Both the position numbers and the translations under genes were made by a program. The notes beneath the pieces were generated by a model that worked only from the letters and a program-made list of their open reading frames with translations, was not told the DNA's origin and ran no database searches. Positions 15,350 through 23,073 of a DNA stretch of 25,252 nucleotides are shown here, in pieces (position 1 is the stretch's first letter; each line of letters starts with the position of its first letter). The DNA comes from DATLAN01 sp035527455 (lineage in GTDB: Bacteria; Planctomycetota; Planctomycetia; Pirellulales; Thermoguttaceae): positions 1 to 25,252 of the forward strand of contig DATLAN010000374.1 of the NCBI GenBank assembly GCA_035527455.1, in the 5' to 3' direction.

Positions 15350-15378
15350 TTTCACGCTGCCCCGCGCCTTGCTATACT
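15350..15378 (+). promoter_or_regulatory. Candidate promoter of the DUF433/DUF5615 pair
   Basis: TTTCAC (15350-15355) and TATACT (15373-15378) are separated by 17 bp, and the start codon lies 30 bp further. The -10 is near consensus and the -35 is weak. The ribosome binding site AGGGGAG follows directly. Confidence 0.45.
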
Positions 15379-15408
15379 TGAGAGTAGGCAATTCAAGGGG
15401 AGACGGAC

Positions 15409-15717
15409 ATGAGTGTAGCAGGAACAACACACGTGCGTTTGGACGAGGCTGGGGTGGCCTGGATCGATGATACAAACGTGAAAATCATCGAAGTCGTGCT
15501 GGATAAACTGGCCAATGACTCCAGCGCCGAAGAGATGCACTTCCAGTACCCGCATCTCTCTCTGGCACAGATTTACTCGGCGCTATCGTACTACCACGAT
15601 CACCGGGCCGAATTCGATGCGGAGATCCAGCGGCAGTTGCAGGAGGTCGAGGGACTGGCCGCCCGAGCGGACGACTCCCCCGTGCGAGATCGGCTGCGCA
15701 AGGCCGGGAAGCTCTGA
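15409..15717 (+). CDS. DUF433 family protein, probable antitoxin
   Basis: The 102-residue protein matches DUF433: TTHVRLDEAGVAWIDDTNVK, then IIEVVLDKLANDSSAEEMHF, then YPHLSLAQIYSALSYYHDHR. This family has a helix-turn-helix-like fold and is usually encoded before a DUF5615 PIN-like protein. By analogy it would neutralise the toxin and bind the operator. ATG 15409 has AGGGGAG at good spacing. The stop codon overlaps the start of the next gene (TGATG), implying translational coupling. Confidence 0.85.
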   Translation: MSVAGTTHVRLDEAGVAWIDDTNVKIIEVVLDKLANDSSAEEMHFQYPHLSLAQIYSALSYYHDHRAEFDAEIQRQLQEVEGLAARADDSPVRDRLRKAGKL

Positions 15718-16067
15718 TGAGCATCAGGCTCTACATGGACGTTCACGTCCGCCGGGCAATTACGGTGGGTTTGCGATTGCGCCATGTGGACGTGTTGACG
15801 GCCCAGGAAGACGACGCGGCCCAACTGCCCGATCCGGAACTCCTTGATCGCGCAACCGAGTCGCAGCGCGTTCTTTTCACCCATGACCGAGACCTCTTGC
15901 GAGAAGCAGGGCGGCGGCAACAAACCGGCCAGCCGTTCGCGGGGGTCGTCTACGCTCACCAACTCAAGATCTCCGTCGGACAATGCGTCAACGACCTCGA
16001 GTTGCTCGCGAAGCTCGGCCTACCGGAAGATTTTGCCGACCGGGTCGAGTATCTGCCGCTGAAGTGA
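15717..16067 (+). CDS. DUF5615 PIN-like protein, probable toxin
   Basis: The 116-residue protein matches the DUF5615 PIN-like family: IRLYMDVHVRRAI with the first acidic residue Asp8, then HVDVLTAQEDDAAQLPDPEL and RVLFTHDRDLLREA. A VapC-like ribonuclease acting on RNA is the likely role. Its start overlaps the DUF433 stop by one base. The final NDLELLAKL and EDFADRVEYLPL are usual for the family. Confidence 0.85.
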   Translation: MSIRLYMDVHVRRAITVGLRLRHVDVLTAQEDDAAQLPDPELLDRATESQRVLFTHDRDLLREAGRRQQTGQPFAGVVYAHQLKISVGQCVNDLELLAKLGLPEDFADRVEYLPLK

Positions 16068-16567
16068 CGCACGAATCGTGGTTCGCCCGCATCCTTCCAT
16101 CGTCCACGGTTCTCGGGGCGATCCGGGCGTGAGGAGTTGAATCTCCACTACCGGGTCAATCATGCACCCCCTTAGAGTGCTTCTTGCCTCTCGAGGCGTT
16201 CAGCTCTAAGTGGTTTCACAGAAGCAGGTTGGCCAACGAGGAAAATAATTTCTATTTTTCCCGCACATGTCAGGAAAAACTCTTGCTGTTTTGGCGATTC
16301 TTGATAGACTAAACGGACGTGAGGGTTATAGGGGCCATGTGCGTTTCATGGAATGTGCGAGGTTTGCCCCTACAAGGCGGGTGCGTTGGGACCGCCGAGC
16401 CGTGTGGACTGCGGCGTATTTGCGATCTTTCGAAACACCTAACACCAAGTGAGGCAGCGATTTTGTAACGGCCTGCACGCACCCTGGATACCTCGCATCA
16501 CGATATTCCGGCGTGATCAGCAGTGCGCGTGGGTTGGTTCCGTGAAGCGTCTTTCTCAAGGAGCGAA
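16068..16567. other. Intergenic region upstream of the PEP-CTERM gene
   Basis: This 500-bp stretch has an AT-rich segment at 16241-16260 (GAAAATAATTTCTATTTTTC region). A possible promoter follows, TTGCTG (16283) 16 bp before TAGACT (16305), about 250 bp ahead of the gene. A 61-codon open frame at 16267 lacks a ribosome binding site and family resemblance, so I do not call it. An AAGGAG at 16556-16561 serves the next gene. A long leader or small RNA is possible but unsupported. Confidence 0.4.
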
Positions 16568-17323
16568 ATGATGAGGAAACCGGTCGTATTGGCTTTGGGT
16601 CTTTGCTTGATGATGGTCACTGCCGGCATGGCACAGTCGCGTTCCGCCTCGCAGGACCAGGACCGGCTACAGGACCAGGACCGGCTACAGGACCAGGACC
16701 GGCTACAGGACCAGGACCGGCTGCAGGACCAGGACCGGCTGCAGGACCAGGACCGGCTGCAGGACCAGGACCGGCTGCGTGACCAGGACCGGCTGCGTGA
16801 CCTGGCGCGGCAGATGCTGCGGGACGGATGCCGGTTCGACGATCAGGGTGATCTGGACGATGCCCTCACCAGCCTCGGCGCGCTGGATCCCGGGCCGGCC
16901 CCGCAGGGAACGGCCGTCGCCGAGTACAACCCCCTGACCGGCGAGTTCATCGTTTCCGTCGCCGGCGTGATGAGCTGGAATCTGCAGAGCAACGGATTGT
17001 TCACCGAAACCGGCCTCTTGGGCGTGCAGAACATCCTCCCCCTGGGACAGGGCTTCACCCTGGTTTCCGCCAACCCCAGCACCGTCGGCGAAGGGGCCTT
17101 CGGGTCGCAAATGACCTACACCGACATCAACCTCGGCGCCCTGGTGCCCCCGGGACTCGACGTGAGCGCATTCATGCTCGAGTACGTGGCCGGGTTCGGC
17201 AGTCCCAAGGAGTTCGGCGAGATCCGACTCGTCGAGGTCGTTCCCGAGCCGAGCACCGTGCTGATGCTGCTTTCCGGCCTGATCGGCTTGGTGGTCTGCT
17301 GGCGGCGACGCAAGAGGGCCTAA
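16568..17323 (+). CDS. PEP-CTERM protein with QDQDRL repeats
   Basis: This exported protein is presumably sorted by an exosortase to the cell surface or exopolysaccharide. The 251 residues have a signal peptide (VVLALGLCLMMVTAGMAQS). Eight hexapeptides follow: seven QDQDRL and one RDQDRL, then a degenerate RDLARQ. A beta-rich middle (EYNPLTGEFIVSVAGVMSWN, FTLVSANPSTVGEGAF) leads to the C-terminal signal VPEPSTVLMLLSGLIGLVVC plus WRRRKR. The last part shows the classical PEP motif, transmembrane helix and Arg cluster. ATG 16568 follows AAGGAG closely. No exosortase gene lies in this window. Confidence 0.88.
   Translation: MMRKPVVLALGLCLMMVTAGMAQSRSASQDQDRLQDQDRLQDQDRLQDQDRLQDQDRLQDQDRLQDQDRLRDQDRLRDLARQMLRDGCRFDDQGDLDDALTSLGALDPGPAPQGTAVAEYNPLTGEFIVSVAGVMSWNLQSNGLFTETGLLGVQNILPLGQGFTLVSANPSTVGEGAFGSQMTYTDINLGALVPPGLDVSAFMLEYVAGFGSPKEFGEIRLVEVVPEPSTVLMLLSGLIGLVVCWRRRKRA
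16652..16795 (+). repeat. 18-bp in-frame tandem repeat, eight copies
   Basis: The unit is CAGGACCAGGACCGGCTR. Units 1-3 end in CTA, units 4-8 in CTG, and unit 8 starts with CGT instead of CAG. The near identity at the DNA level points to recent unit duplication and possible length variation between strains. Confidence 0.95.
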
Positions 17324-17335
17324 GCGAATGGCACA

Positions 17336-17366
17336 GTAGCCATCTCGCTGAAGCGAGATGCAGCCA
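17336..17366. repeat. Half copy of palindromic repeat family A
   Basis: GTAGCCATCTCGCTGAAGCG then AGATGCAGCC corresponds to one hairpin arm of the 54-bp repeat. It starts 12 bp after the PEP-CTERM stop codon and could form a small hairpin (ATCTCGCT/AGCGAGAT). Confidence 0.65.
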
Positions 17367-17379
17367 CGACAACCCCCAA

Positions 17380-17489
17380 CGCGGCAGAGCCGCAACCCAA
17401 CGGCGGGCAAGCCCGCCCGCTAAACGTTTCTGTCACAATCGGTTACGTCAAACATGCTCGCACCATGCGCACAAGTTGCGACGTAAGAC
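17380..17489 (+). repeat. Dispersed 110-bp repeat, copy 1
   Basis: It runs from CGCGGCAGAGCCGCAACC through GGCGGGCAAGCCCGCCCGC and GTCAAACATG to ACAAGTTGCGACGTAAGAC. The same order recurs in the same orientation at 22190-22300. Between this copy and the DUF1080 start (17490-17696) I see only one hairpin, GCCCGTCTGCGC with GCGCAGGCGGGC (17569-17600). Confidence 0.85.
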
Positions 17490-17696
17490 CCTAAAGCCTT
17501 GTCGTCACAAGGGTTGCGTCCGTTGCCTCCATTCGGCCGAGCCGGCTTGGCCTCCCACCGAGTCATTTGCCCGTCTGCGCAGCGCCAAGCGCAGGCGGGC
17601 TTGTTCCGCTCGTGTTGCATTTTCCGATCGCCCGAACCAGAATAGGGTTCTCACGGCGGTGACTTCCCAGCGGACATTCTTCGAGAGGACCCTCCT

Positions 17697-18764
17697 ATGT
17701 CGATTCCCCAGCGACCCTCCGACTTCCATCCAGCCTTTTGGTCTCTTGCCTTGGTGGCGACGATCCTGTTTTCGTGCACGGCCTACGCCGAAGGGCCTGA
17801 AGCGCCCCAACCCGACATCTACCGCGTGGACGACGACTTCGCACTGCAGGGCGAGTTCGTCGGCTCGATCGTGACGAACCCGGCCCGGCCGCGCCCCTTG
17901 GCTCTGCAAATCAGGGCCGTCGGCGGCGGCAACTACGAGGCGGCCCAATACCCCGGCGGGCTGCCGACCGTGCGGAACCCCAAAGCGTCGGTCCGGATGA
18001 TCGGCAAACGTTATGAAGATTTTCTGGTGCTCTCCGGCGGGCCGATGGCCGTGCTGGTCCATCCGGATCATTGCCTGCTGGTCGATCGCAAGGGTGAGCG
18101 CGTGGGCCGATTGGACCGGGTCGAGCGCGAGAGTCCCACGCTGGGAGCCCAGCCGCCGAAGCACGCGATCGTGCTGTTCGACGGCACCGGCACCGATCAG
18201 TTCGTCAACGGGCGGCTGACCGAAGGCGGCCTGTTGATGGAAGGGGCCGACTTCAAGCCGATGTTCCAGGACTTCAACCTCCACCTGGAGTTCATGCTCC
18301 CCTACATGCCCGAGGGACGGGACCAGGGCCGGGCGAACAGTGGCGTCTACCTGCAAAGCAGCTACGAGGTCCAGGTTCTCGATTCGTTCGCGTTGGAGCC
18401 GGTCAATAACGGCAGCGGCGGTTTGTACCGGTTCCGCCCGCCGGACGTGAACATGTGCTTCCCTCCGCTGGTGTGGCAGACGTACGACATCATGTTCACG
18501 GCGCCCCGCTGGGCCTCGGACGGGACGAAGGTGAAGAACGCCCGAATCACCGTCTGGCACAACGGCGTGAAGATCCACGACAACGTCGAGCTGCCCAACA
18601 AGACCGGCGTCGGCCAGCCCGAAGCGCCCACGCTGCTGCCCACCCGGTTGCAGAACCACGGCAATCCGGTACGCTTCAGGAACATCTGGCTGATCGACCG
18701 AGGCGACGCCCCGCCGACGCGATTCCCGGTCATTCGCCCCCCGGCGGAAGACGAGAAAAAGTAG
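17697..18764 (+). CDS. Secreted DUF1080 (3-keto-disaccharide hydrolase-type) protein
   Basis: DUF1080 has a concanavalin/LamG-like fold, and members are associated with sugar or glycoside breakdown. The 355-residue protein has a signal peptide (LALVATILFSCTAYA). An N-terminal part (GEFVGSIVTNPARPRPLALQ, NYEAAQYPGGLPTVRNP) reads like a separate small domain. The DUF1080 domain starts about residue 155: AIVLFDGTGTDQFVN, FNLHLEFMLPYMP, RANSGVYLQSSYEVQVLDSF and FRNIWLIDRG. ATG 17697 has AGAGGA upstream. It ends 6 bp before the OPT gene, so the two are probably co-transcribed. Confidence 0.85.
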   Translation: MSIPQRPSDFHPAFWSLALVATILFSCTAYAEGPEAPQPDIYRVDDDFALQGEFVGSIVTNPARPRPLALQIRAVGGGNYEAAQYPGGLPTVRNPKASVRMIGKRYEDFLVLSGGPMAVLVHPDHCLLVDRKGERVGRLDRVERESPTLGAQPPKHAIVLFDGTGTDQFVNGRLTEGGLLMEGADFKPMFQDFNLHLEFMLPYMPEGRDQGRANSGVYLQSSYEVQVLDSFALEPVNNGSGGLYRFRPPDVNMCFPPLVWQTYDIMFTAPRWASDGTKVKNARITVWHNGVKIHDNVELPNKTGVGQPEAPTLLPTRLQNHGNPVRFRNIWLIDRGDAPPTRFPVIRPPAEDEKK

Positions 18765-18770
18765 TACTTC

Positions 18771-20828
18771 ATGGCGATCAAGCAGCTCAGCGAAGAGCAG
18801 GTCCGCGACTGGACTCTCGAACAGAAGGACCGGTGGTGGTTCGAGAACGTCTGGAAAGGCGACATGCCGCAGCTTACGGTACGCTCGGCGGTCACCGGGA
18901 TGATGCTGGGGGGGATCCTCTCGCTGACGAACCTCTACATCGGCGCCAAGACCGGCTGGACGCTCGGCGTGGGAATCACGTCGGTGATCCTCGCGTTCGC
19001 CATGTTCAAGGTCCTCAAGCGGCTGGGACTGGGCAACGAGTTCACGTTGCTGGAGAACAACTGCATGCAGTCGATCGCCACGGCGGCCGGCTACATGACC
19101 GCCCCGATGATCTCTTCGCTGGCGGCCTACATGATGATCACCGGGGAGGTCATCCCCATGACCACCACGATGGCGTGGATCATCTCGCTGGCGGTGCTGG
19201 GGGTGCTTTTCGCCTTCCCGTTGAAGCGGCGTTTCATCAACGACGAGCAGCACCCCTTCCCCGAAGGCCGGGCGGCCGGCGTCGTGATGGACGCCCTGCA
19301 CACCGGCGACGCCCGCGAGGGCATGTTCAAGGCCAAGCTGATGTTGATCTGCGGGGCCTTGTCGGCGCTGGTCAAACTGTTGTCCAGCCAGGTCATCATG
19401 GCGGAAATCGAGGCCGCCATGTGGATCAAGAAAGGATACCTGACGATTCCCGAGTTCCTCGACGAGTGGATCTACAACCACGAGTGGATCTACAACCGCT
19501 GGACGCCCAAGCTGGCCGGCACCGAACTGCGTCAGCTTACCGTCCGACTGGAGCCCGACGTGGTGATGTTCGCCGCCGGCGGGCTGATGGGAATCCGCAC
19601 GGGCGTGTCGCTGATGGTCGGCGCGGTGATCAACTACTGTGTCCTTGCTCCCTGGATGATCAACCGGGGAGACATCCAAGGAAAGATGGATGCCGCCGGA
19701 GCAATCACGTACGGCTTTCGCGAGATCACGATGTGGGCGCTGTGGTGCGGCGTGGCCATGATGACGACGGCTTCGTTGTGGGCGTTTTTCTCCAAGCCGA
19801 AGGTGATCTTCAGTGCTTTCGCCGGCCTGTTCGGCGGGAGAAAGGCGCAACGCAGCGATGTTCTCAAAGGTATTGAGCTTCCGATGTGGGTGTTCTTTCT
19901 CGGGATTCCTCTGGTCGGGGCCGTGGTCGTTGCGCTGGCGCACACCTTCTTCGACGTGGAAATATGGCTCGGCGTGATCGCCGTCCCTCTGATCTTCGTC
20001 TTCACCCTGATCGCCGTGAACTCCACGGCCCTGACGTCGATCACGCCCACCGGGGCGCTGGGCAAGCTCACGCAGCTCACGTACGGCGCCTTGGCCCCGG
20101 GCAACATCACGACGAACATCGCCACCGCCAGCATCACCGGCGAAGTGGCCGGCCACGCCTCCAACCTGTTGATGGACATCAAGCCCGGCTACATGCTCGG
20201 TGGCAAGCCGCGCCAACAGGCCATGGGCCACGTGCTGGGAATCCTGGCCGGCGCGTTGGTTTCAGTGCCGATCTTCTACATGGTGTTCCTGCAAATCGGG
20301 CCGAGCGATTTGATGGCCGGCAAGTATCCGCCCGTGGCGTCGCAGAAGTCGTTCGGTGAGGAAGCAACTGCCGTTGCGCCCGAGGACGCAGCTACGGAAG
20401 CGGATCCCGGTACCCAACCGCGGGAGTTGATTACCGAGCAATATCCCATGCCCTCGGCCGTGGTCTGGAAGGGGGTCGCCGAAGTGTTGACCGAAGGTTT
20501 GGACAAGCTCGCCGTCTCGGCACAGTGGGCAGCCTTGGTGGGAGCCATCGTCGGCATTTTGCTCGAAATACTCCGCTTCGTCACGAAAGGTCGCTCGTGG
20601 CTTTCGGGCGTCGGCGTCGGACTGGCCATGGTGATCCCGTTCCACACCTGCCTGGCCATGTTTCTCGGATCACTCTTTTTCTATGTGGCCGGGTTGACCT
20701 GGAAGGACACCACCGCGAGGTTGAACAAGATCTTCGTTGCCAATCAGGAACCGGTTTGCGCCGGGCTGATCGCCGGCGGCGCCTTGACGGGCATCCTCGT
20801 GATCCTCTTGGAGAACTTCGTGATCTAG
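18771..20828 (+). CDS. OPT family oligopeptide transporter
   Basis: This inner-membrane proton-coupled importer of oligopeptides or metal chelates has 685 residues and many membrane segments. Family features include SLTNLYIGAKTGWTLGVGIT, GNEFTLLENNCMQSIATAAG, HPFPEGRAAGVVMDALH and ITGEVAGHASNLLMDIKPGY. ATG 18771 gives the usual soluble N-terminus (MAIKQLSEEQVRDWTLEQKD); no strong ribosome binding site is present, so coupling to the preceding gene is plausible. An exact duplication, EWIYN twice near residue 225 (19467-19500), lies in a loop. Substrate is unknown. Confidence 0.9.
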   Translation: MAIKQLSEEQVRDWTLEQKDRWWFENVWKGDMPQLTVRSAVTGMMLGGILSLTNLYIGAKTGWTLGVGITSVILAFAMFKVLKRLGLGNEFTLLENNCMQSIATAAGYMTAPMISSLAAYMMITGEVIPMTTTMAWIISLAVLGVLFAFPLKRRFINDEQHPFPEGRAAGVVMDALHTGDAREGMFKAKLMLICGALSALVKLLSSQVIMAEIEAAMWIKKGYLTIPEFLDEWIYNHEWIYNRWTPKLAGTELRQLTVRLEPDVVMFAAGGLMGIRTGVSLMVGAVINYCVLAPWMINRGDIQGKMDAAGAITYGFREITMWALWCGVAMMTTASLWAFFSKPKVIFSAFAGLFGGRKAQRSDVLKGIELPMWVFFLGIPLVGAVVVALAHTFFDVEIWLGVIAVPLIFVFTLIAVNSTALTSITPTGALGKLTQLTYGALAPGNITTNIATASITGEVAGHASNLLMDIKPGYMLGGKPRQQAMGHVLGILAGALVSVPIFYMVFLQIGPSDLMAGKYPPVASQKSFGEEATAVAPEDAATEADPGTQPRELITEQYPMPSAVVWKGVAEVLTEGLDKLAVSAQWAALVGAIVGILLEILRFVTKGRSWLSGVGVGLAMVIPFHTCLAMFLGSLFFYVAGLTWKDTTARLNKIFVANQEPVCAGLIAGGALTGILVILLENFVI

Positions 20829-20876
20829 CTGGAGCAGGGTGCGTGGAGCCGGCAACACATGCACCGGTGCATCAGA

Positions 20877-20930
20877 GTGGCCGTCTCGCTCCGCGAGACG
20901 AGGCTGCATCTCGCGGAGCGAGATGGCTAC
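20877..20930. repeat. 54-bp palindromic repeat, family A
   Basis: It begins GTGGCCGTCTCGCTCCGCG and ends CGGAGCGAGATGGCTAC, matching the copies at 1136 and 23010 with few changes. It lies 48 bp after the OPT stop codon. Confidence 0.88.
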
Positions 20931-20992
20931 TCTGCAATCACTCGTTAGGCCCGCTCGGAAATCGACCGCATGAATGCGGTCGCTACGAACCA

Positions 20993-21156
20993 GCACCAAA
21001 CGGTTTTTCGGCGGTTTGGCAATAAGTCTGGGATGTTACGGCGGGTGGCACGCCCTGAGGAACGAAGGGCGTGGAACGTCCGGAAAACACGCCCTTCGTT
21101 CCTCAGGGCGTGCCACCCCAGAGTTTACCGCAACGATGCCAAGAACCGTTTGGCGC
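20993..21156. mobile_element. MITE-like palindromic element, type 2 termini, most complete copy
   Basis: Both ends are recognisable: GCACCAAACGGTTTTT at the left and AAGAACCGTTTGGCGC at the right, about 14 of 16 bases complementary. Between them are asymmetric flanks (TCGGCGGTTTGGCAATAAG; GAGTTTACCGCAACGATGCC) and the family B core palindrome (21043-21119). It defines the family limits at about 164 bp. It ends 21 bp from the DUF6807 stop codon. Confidence 0.82.
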
Positions 21157-21177
21157 CGGGAAAACGCGCCTTGAGGC

Positions 21178-22140
21178 TTACTTGCGCCACTCGGCCGTGA
21201 GCTTCTCGAGCAACTCCGCCGGCGTTGGGCCGTCGTGGATCACCAGGCGGTAACACAACTTCAGCGGCTTGCCCTTCTCGAGCTTGACCGGCCCCGGCGC
21301 GACGATGCACGGGTTGACCATGGCGATGGGCTCCAGGTTGTGCCACGTGCTGGGCGGATTTCGGGGATGGTCCAGCACGGCCACGCCGAAGGCCGTCCCG
21401 TCGTCCAGCTTCACCGTGTAGTCGTACCAGTCGGCGGCCGGCCAGTCCGTCTCGGGCTTCAAGTGGTGCGGGTTCGGCAGATCGACCGGGCCTTGGGGAT
21501 TCGAATAGACGGCCGTGCCTTCCTGGCGGCCCTTCACGCACAGCCCTCCGAACGCCGTCTGGTCGAGCGTGACGTCGACCGCGGGCGTGAACCGGAAGCA
21601 GAGATCGATCACGTAGGCGTCCCCTTGCACCCGGGCGGCGATCCGCAGCAGCTCCTCGAGCATCACTTCCTTTTCGGCCACCCAATCGTTGCGGACCTCG
21701 ATTCTCGCCGAGGTCGCATCGGCCGCAAGCAGCTTGACGCTGCGGTTCTCGATCACGCGGTTTTCGGTCGGCGCGAACTGGCCCCAGCCCCAGAAATCGG
21801 CCCGCTTGTCGCCCTCCATCGCGTGCCAGGCCAAAAAGATCCCGCGGTGATGGCGATGGTCGCCCGGCGCGAAGTCGACGGCCCGCTCTCCGGACGGCGT
21901 GTACACCGGATAGAGACAGCAGACGCTGTTGGCCGTCAGGTTCGTCTCCTTCGGCTTCTTGGTCATGTAACGGAACATGGTCCGGCCGTCGGGCAGCTTC
22001 AGCACCATCCCATACTCGTCGGGCACCAGCGTGAATTTCGCCTCGGCCTTGTCCTCCGCCGACGAGTAAGCAGGAATGACAAACACGGCCAACAGCAAGA
22101 TGCACAGGGCCGTCGCGAACATGATTCGTGAAGATTGCAT
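21178..22140 (-). CDS. Secreted DUF6807 (PmoA-like) protein
   Basis: The 320-residue protein has a signal peptide (IMFATALCILLLAVFVIPAY, cleavage near SSA-ED). The family signature is FAPGDHRHHRGIFLAW (about residues 90-105) followed by DFWGWGQ. GLCVKGRQEGTAVY and GVAVLDHPRNPPSTWHN are also typical. The family was once labelled PmoA but is not methane monooxygenase; planctomycete members occur in carbohydrate-degradation loci. ATG 22140 has GGAAGG upstream. It lies on the same strand as the following DUF1080 and FG-GAP genes. Confidence 0.85.
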   Translation of the reverse strand: MQSSRIMFATALCILLLAVFVIPAYSSAEDKAEAKFTLVPDEYGMVLKLPDGRTMFRYMTKKPKETNLTANSVCCLYPVYTPSGERAVDFAPGDHRHHRGIFLAWHAMEGDKRADFWGWGQFAPTENRVIENRSVKLLAADATSARIEVRNDWVAEKEVMLEELLRIAARVQGDAYVIDLCFRFTPAVDVTLDQTAFGGLCVKGRQEGTAVYSNPQGPVDLPNPHHLKPETDWPAADWYDYTVKLDDGTAFGVAVLDHPRNPPSTWHNLEPIAMVNPCIVAPGPVKLEKGKPLKLCYRLVIHDGPTPAELLEKLTAEWRK

Positions 22141-22189
22141 GAAACCCTTCCTTCCTACTTCATGATTCCTTGTTCGATATTCCTTCATA

Positions 22190-22302
22190 ACGCGGCAGAG
22201 CCGCAACCAAACGGCGGGCAAGCCCGCCCGCTAAACGTTGTTATCACAAATGGTCACGTCAAACATGCGCGCACCGCGCACACAAGTTGCGACGCAAGAC
22301 AC
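22190..22302 (+). repeat. Dispersed 110-bp repeat, copy 2
   Basis: It matches 17380-17489 over its whole length, with the same order of GCGGCAGAGCCGC, GGCGGGCAAGCCCGCCCGC, GTCAAACATGC and ACAAGTTGCGACG. It lies between the DUF1080 stop (22307) and the DUF6807 start, and ends about 5 bp from that stop. Confidence 0.85.
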
Positions 22303-22306
22303 TAAC

Positions 22307-22990
22307 TCATTCCGCCAGCCGTTTCACCCGCACGCTGCGATACCACACCGGCCGGCCGTGGTCTTGCAGGCCGATGTGCCCTTCCCGGGCGAAGTCCTTC
22401 AGCGCCTTGGGGAACTTGTTCGTGGTGCCGTCGGGGTTGCGGTGCGGCTGGGTCCAGAGGTCGAGGTCCATGTCGACGACCTGCTCGCCGTTGAGTTCCA
22501 CGGTGATCCGGCTGCCGCGACAGGTAATGCGGCAGCGGTTCCACTCGCCGGGCTTCTTGAGCATGTTCTTCGTCGGGGTCGCGCAGTCGTAGATCGCTCC
22601 GGCGGTGCCGCTCCGACTGAGACCCTCCCGGCCGTACGAGTTGGCCACCTGGACTTCGATGCCCGTATACACCGGGTCCTTGAGGTCCGAGGTGCGCAGG
22701 AACACGCCGCTGTTGGCCTGCTCGGGGATCTTGAACTGAAGTTCGAGGATGAAATCCCCGTAGGTCTTTTCGGTCCAGAGGTAGTCGGGGTCGTGCAAGC
22801 CGCCGTCCATTTCGCGTTTTAGCGTGATCACCCCATCCTCGACCGCCCAGGTCTTGTTCGGCCCGGTGATCCAGCCGGAGAGGTCTTTGCCGTTGAACAG
22901 CGAGACGAAGCCTTCCTCGTCCGCACACGCGGCAGTTGTCAGCACGATGATCGAAATTCCCAACAAGCCGAGTCTCAGCAGTCTCATCAT
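22307..22990 (-). CDS. Secreted DUF1080 (3-keto-disaccharide hydrolase-type) protein, short form
   Basis: The 227-residue protein is a signal peptide (LLGISIIVLTTAACA) plus a single DUF1080 domain. Typical features are GFVSLFNGKDLSGWI, WAVEDGVITLK, YGDFILELQFKIPEQANSGV, FLRTSD and VWYRSVRVKRL. AGGAG lies 5 bp before ATG 22990, which decides the start. A family A repeat lies 20 bp upstream of the start, so its hairpin would be in the mRNA leader. The protein is probably extracytoplasmic and acts on oxidised disaccharides, by family analogy. Confidence 0.9.
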   Translation of the reverse strand: MMRLLRLGLLGISIIVLTTAACADEEGFVSLFNGKDLSGWITGPNKTWAVEDGVITLKREMDGGLHDPDYLWTEKTYGDFILELQFKIPEQANSGVFLRTSDLKDPVYTGIEVQVANSYGREGLSRSGTAGAIYDCATPTKNMLKKPGEWNRCRITCRGSRITVELNGEQVVDMDLDLWTQPHRNPDGTTNKFPKALKDFAREGHIGLQDHGRPVWYRSVRVKRLAE

Positions 22991-23009
22991 GGGTTCTCCT
23001 GTGTTCATA

Positions 23010-23063
23010 GTAGCCGTCTCGCTCCGCGAGACGAGGCCACGTCTCGCGGAGCGAGACGGCTAC
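23010..23063. repeat. 54-bp palindromic repeat, family A
   Basis: GTAGCCGTCTCGCTCCGCG to CGGAGCGAGACGGCTAC is the most symmetrical copy. It sits 20 bp upstream of the DUF1080 start codon, just before its ribosome binding site, and 11 bp from a family B array. Confidence 0.9.
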
Positions 23064-23073
23064 TTTAAGCGGC

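Larger units (their letters stand above)
20829..21177. other. Intergenic region filled with palindromes
   Basis: Between the convergent OPT and DUF6807 genes lie four structures. They are the perfect 14-bp palindrome ATGCACCGGTGCAT (20859-20872), a family A repeat (20877-20930), the hairpin CGACCGCA/TGCGGTCG (20963-20982) and a type 2 MITE-like element (20993-21156). No gene is visible. Confidence 0.85.

Noticed and set aside
16267..16452. 61-codon open frame upstream of the PEP-CTERM gene
   Set aside because: It has no ribosome binding site, no known motif and unconvincing composition.
17505..20231. 908-codon minus-strand open frame opposite DUF1080 and OPT
   Set aside because: Its His/Arg/Asp/Gly-rich composition is that of an antisense shadow. 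The plus strand carries two genes with unmistakable motifs and ribosome binding sites.
21178..22140. Methane monooxygenase subunit, suggested by the PmoA label of the family
   Set aside because: The protein is a soluble secreted DUF6807 member without the membrane helices of particulate methane monooxygenase. The label is a historical misnomer.
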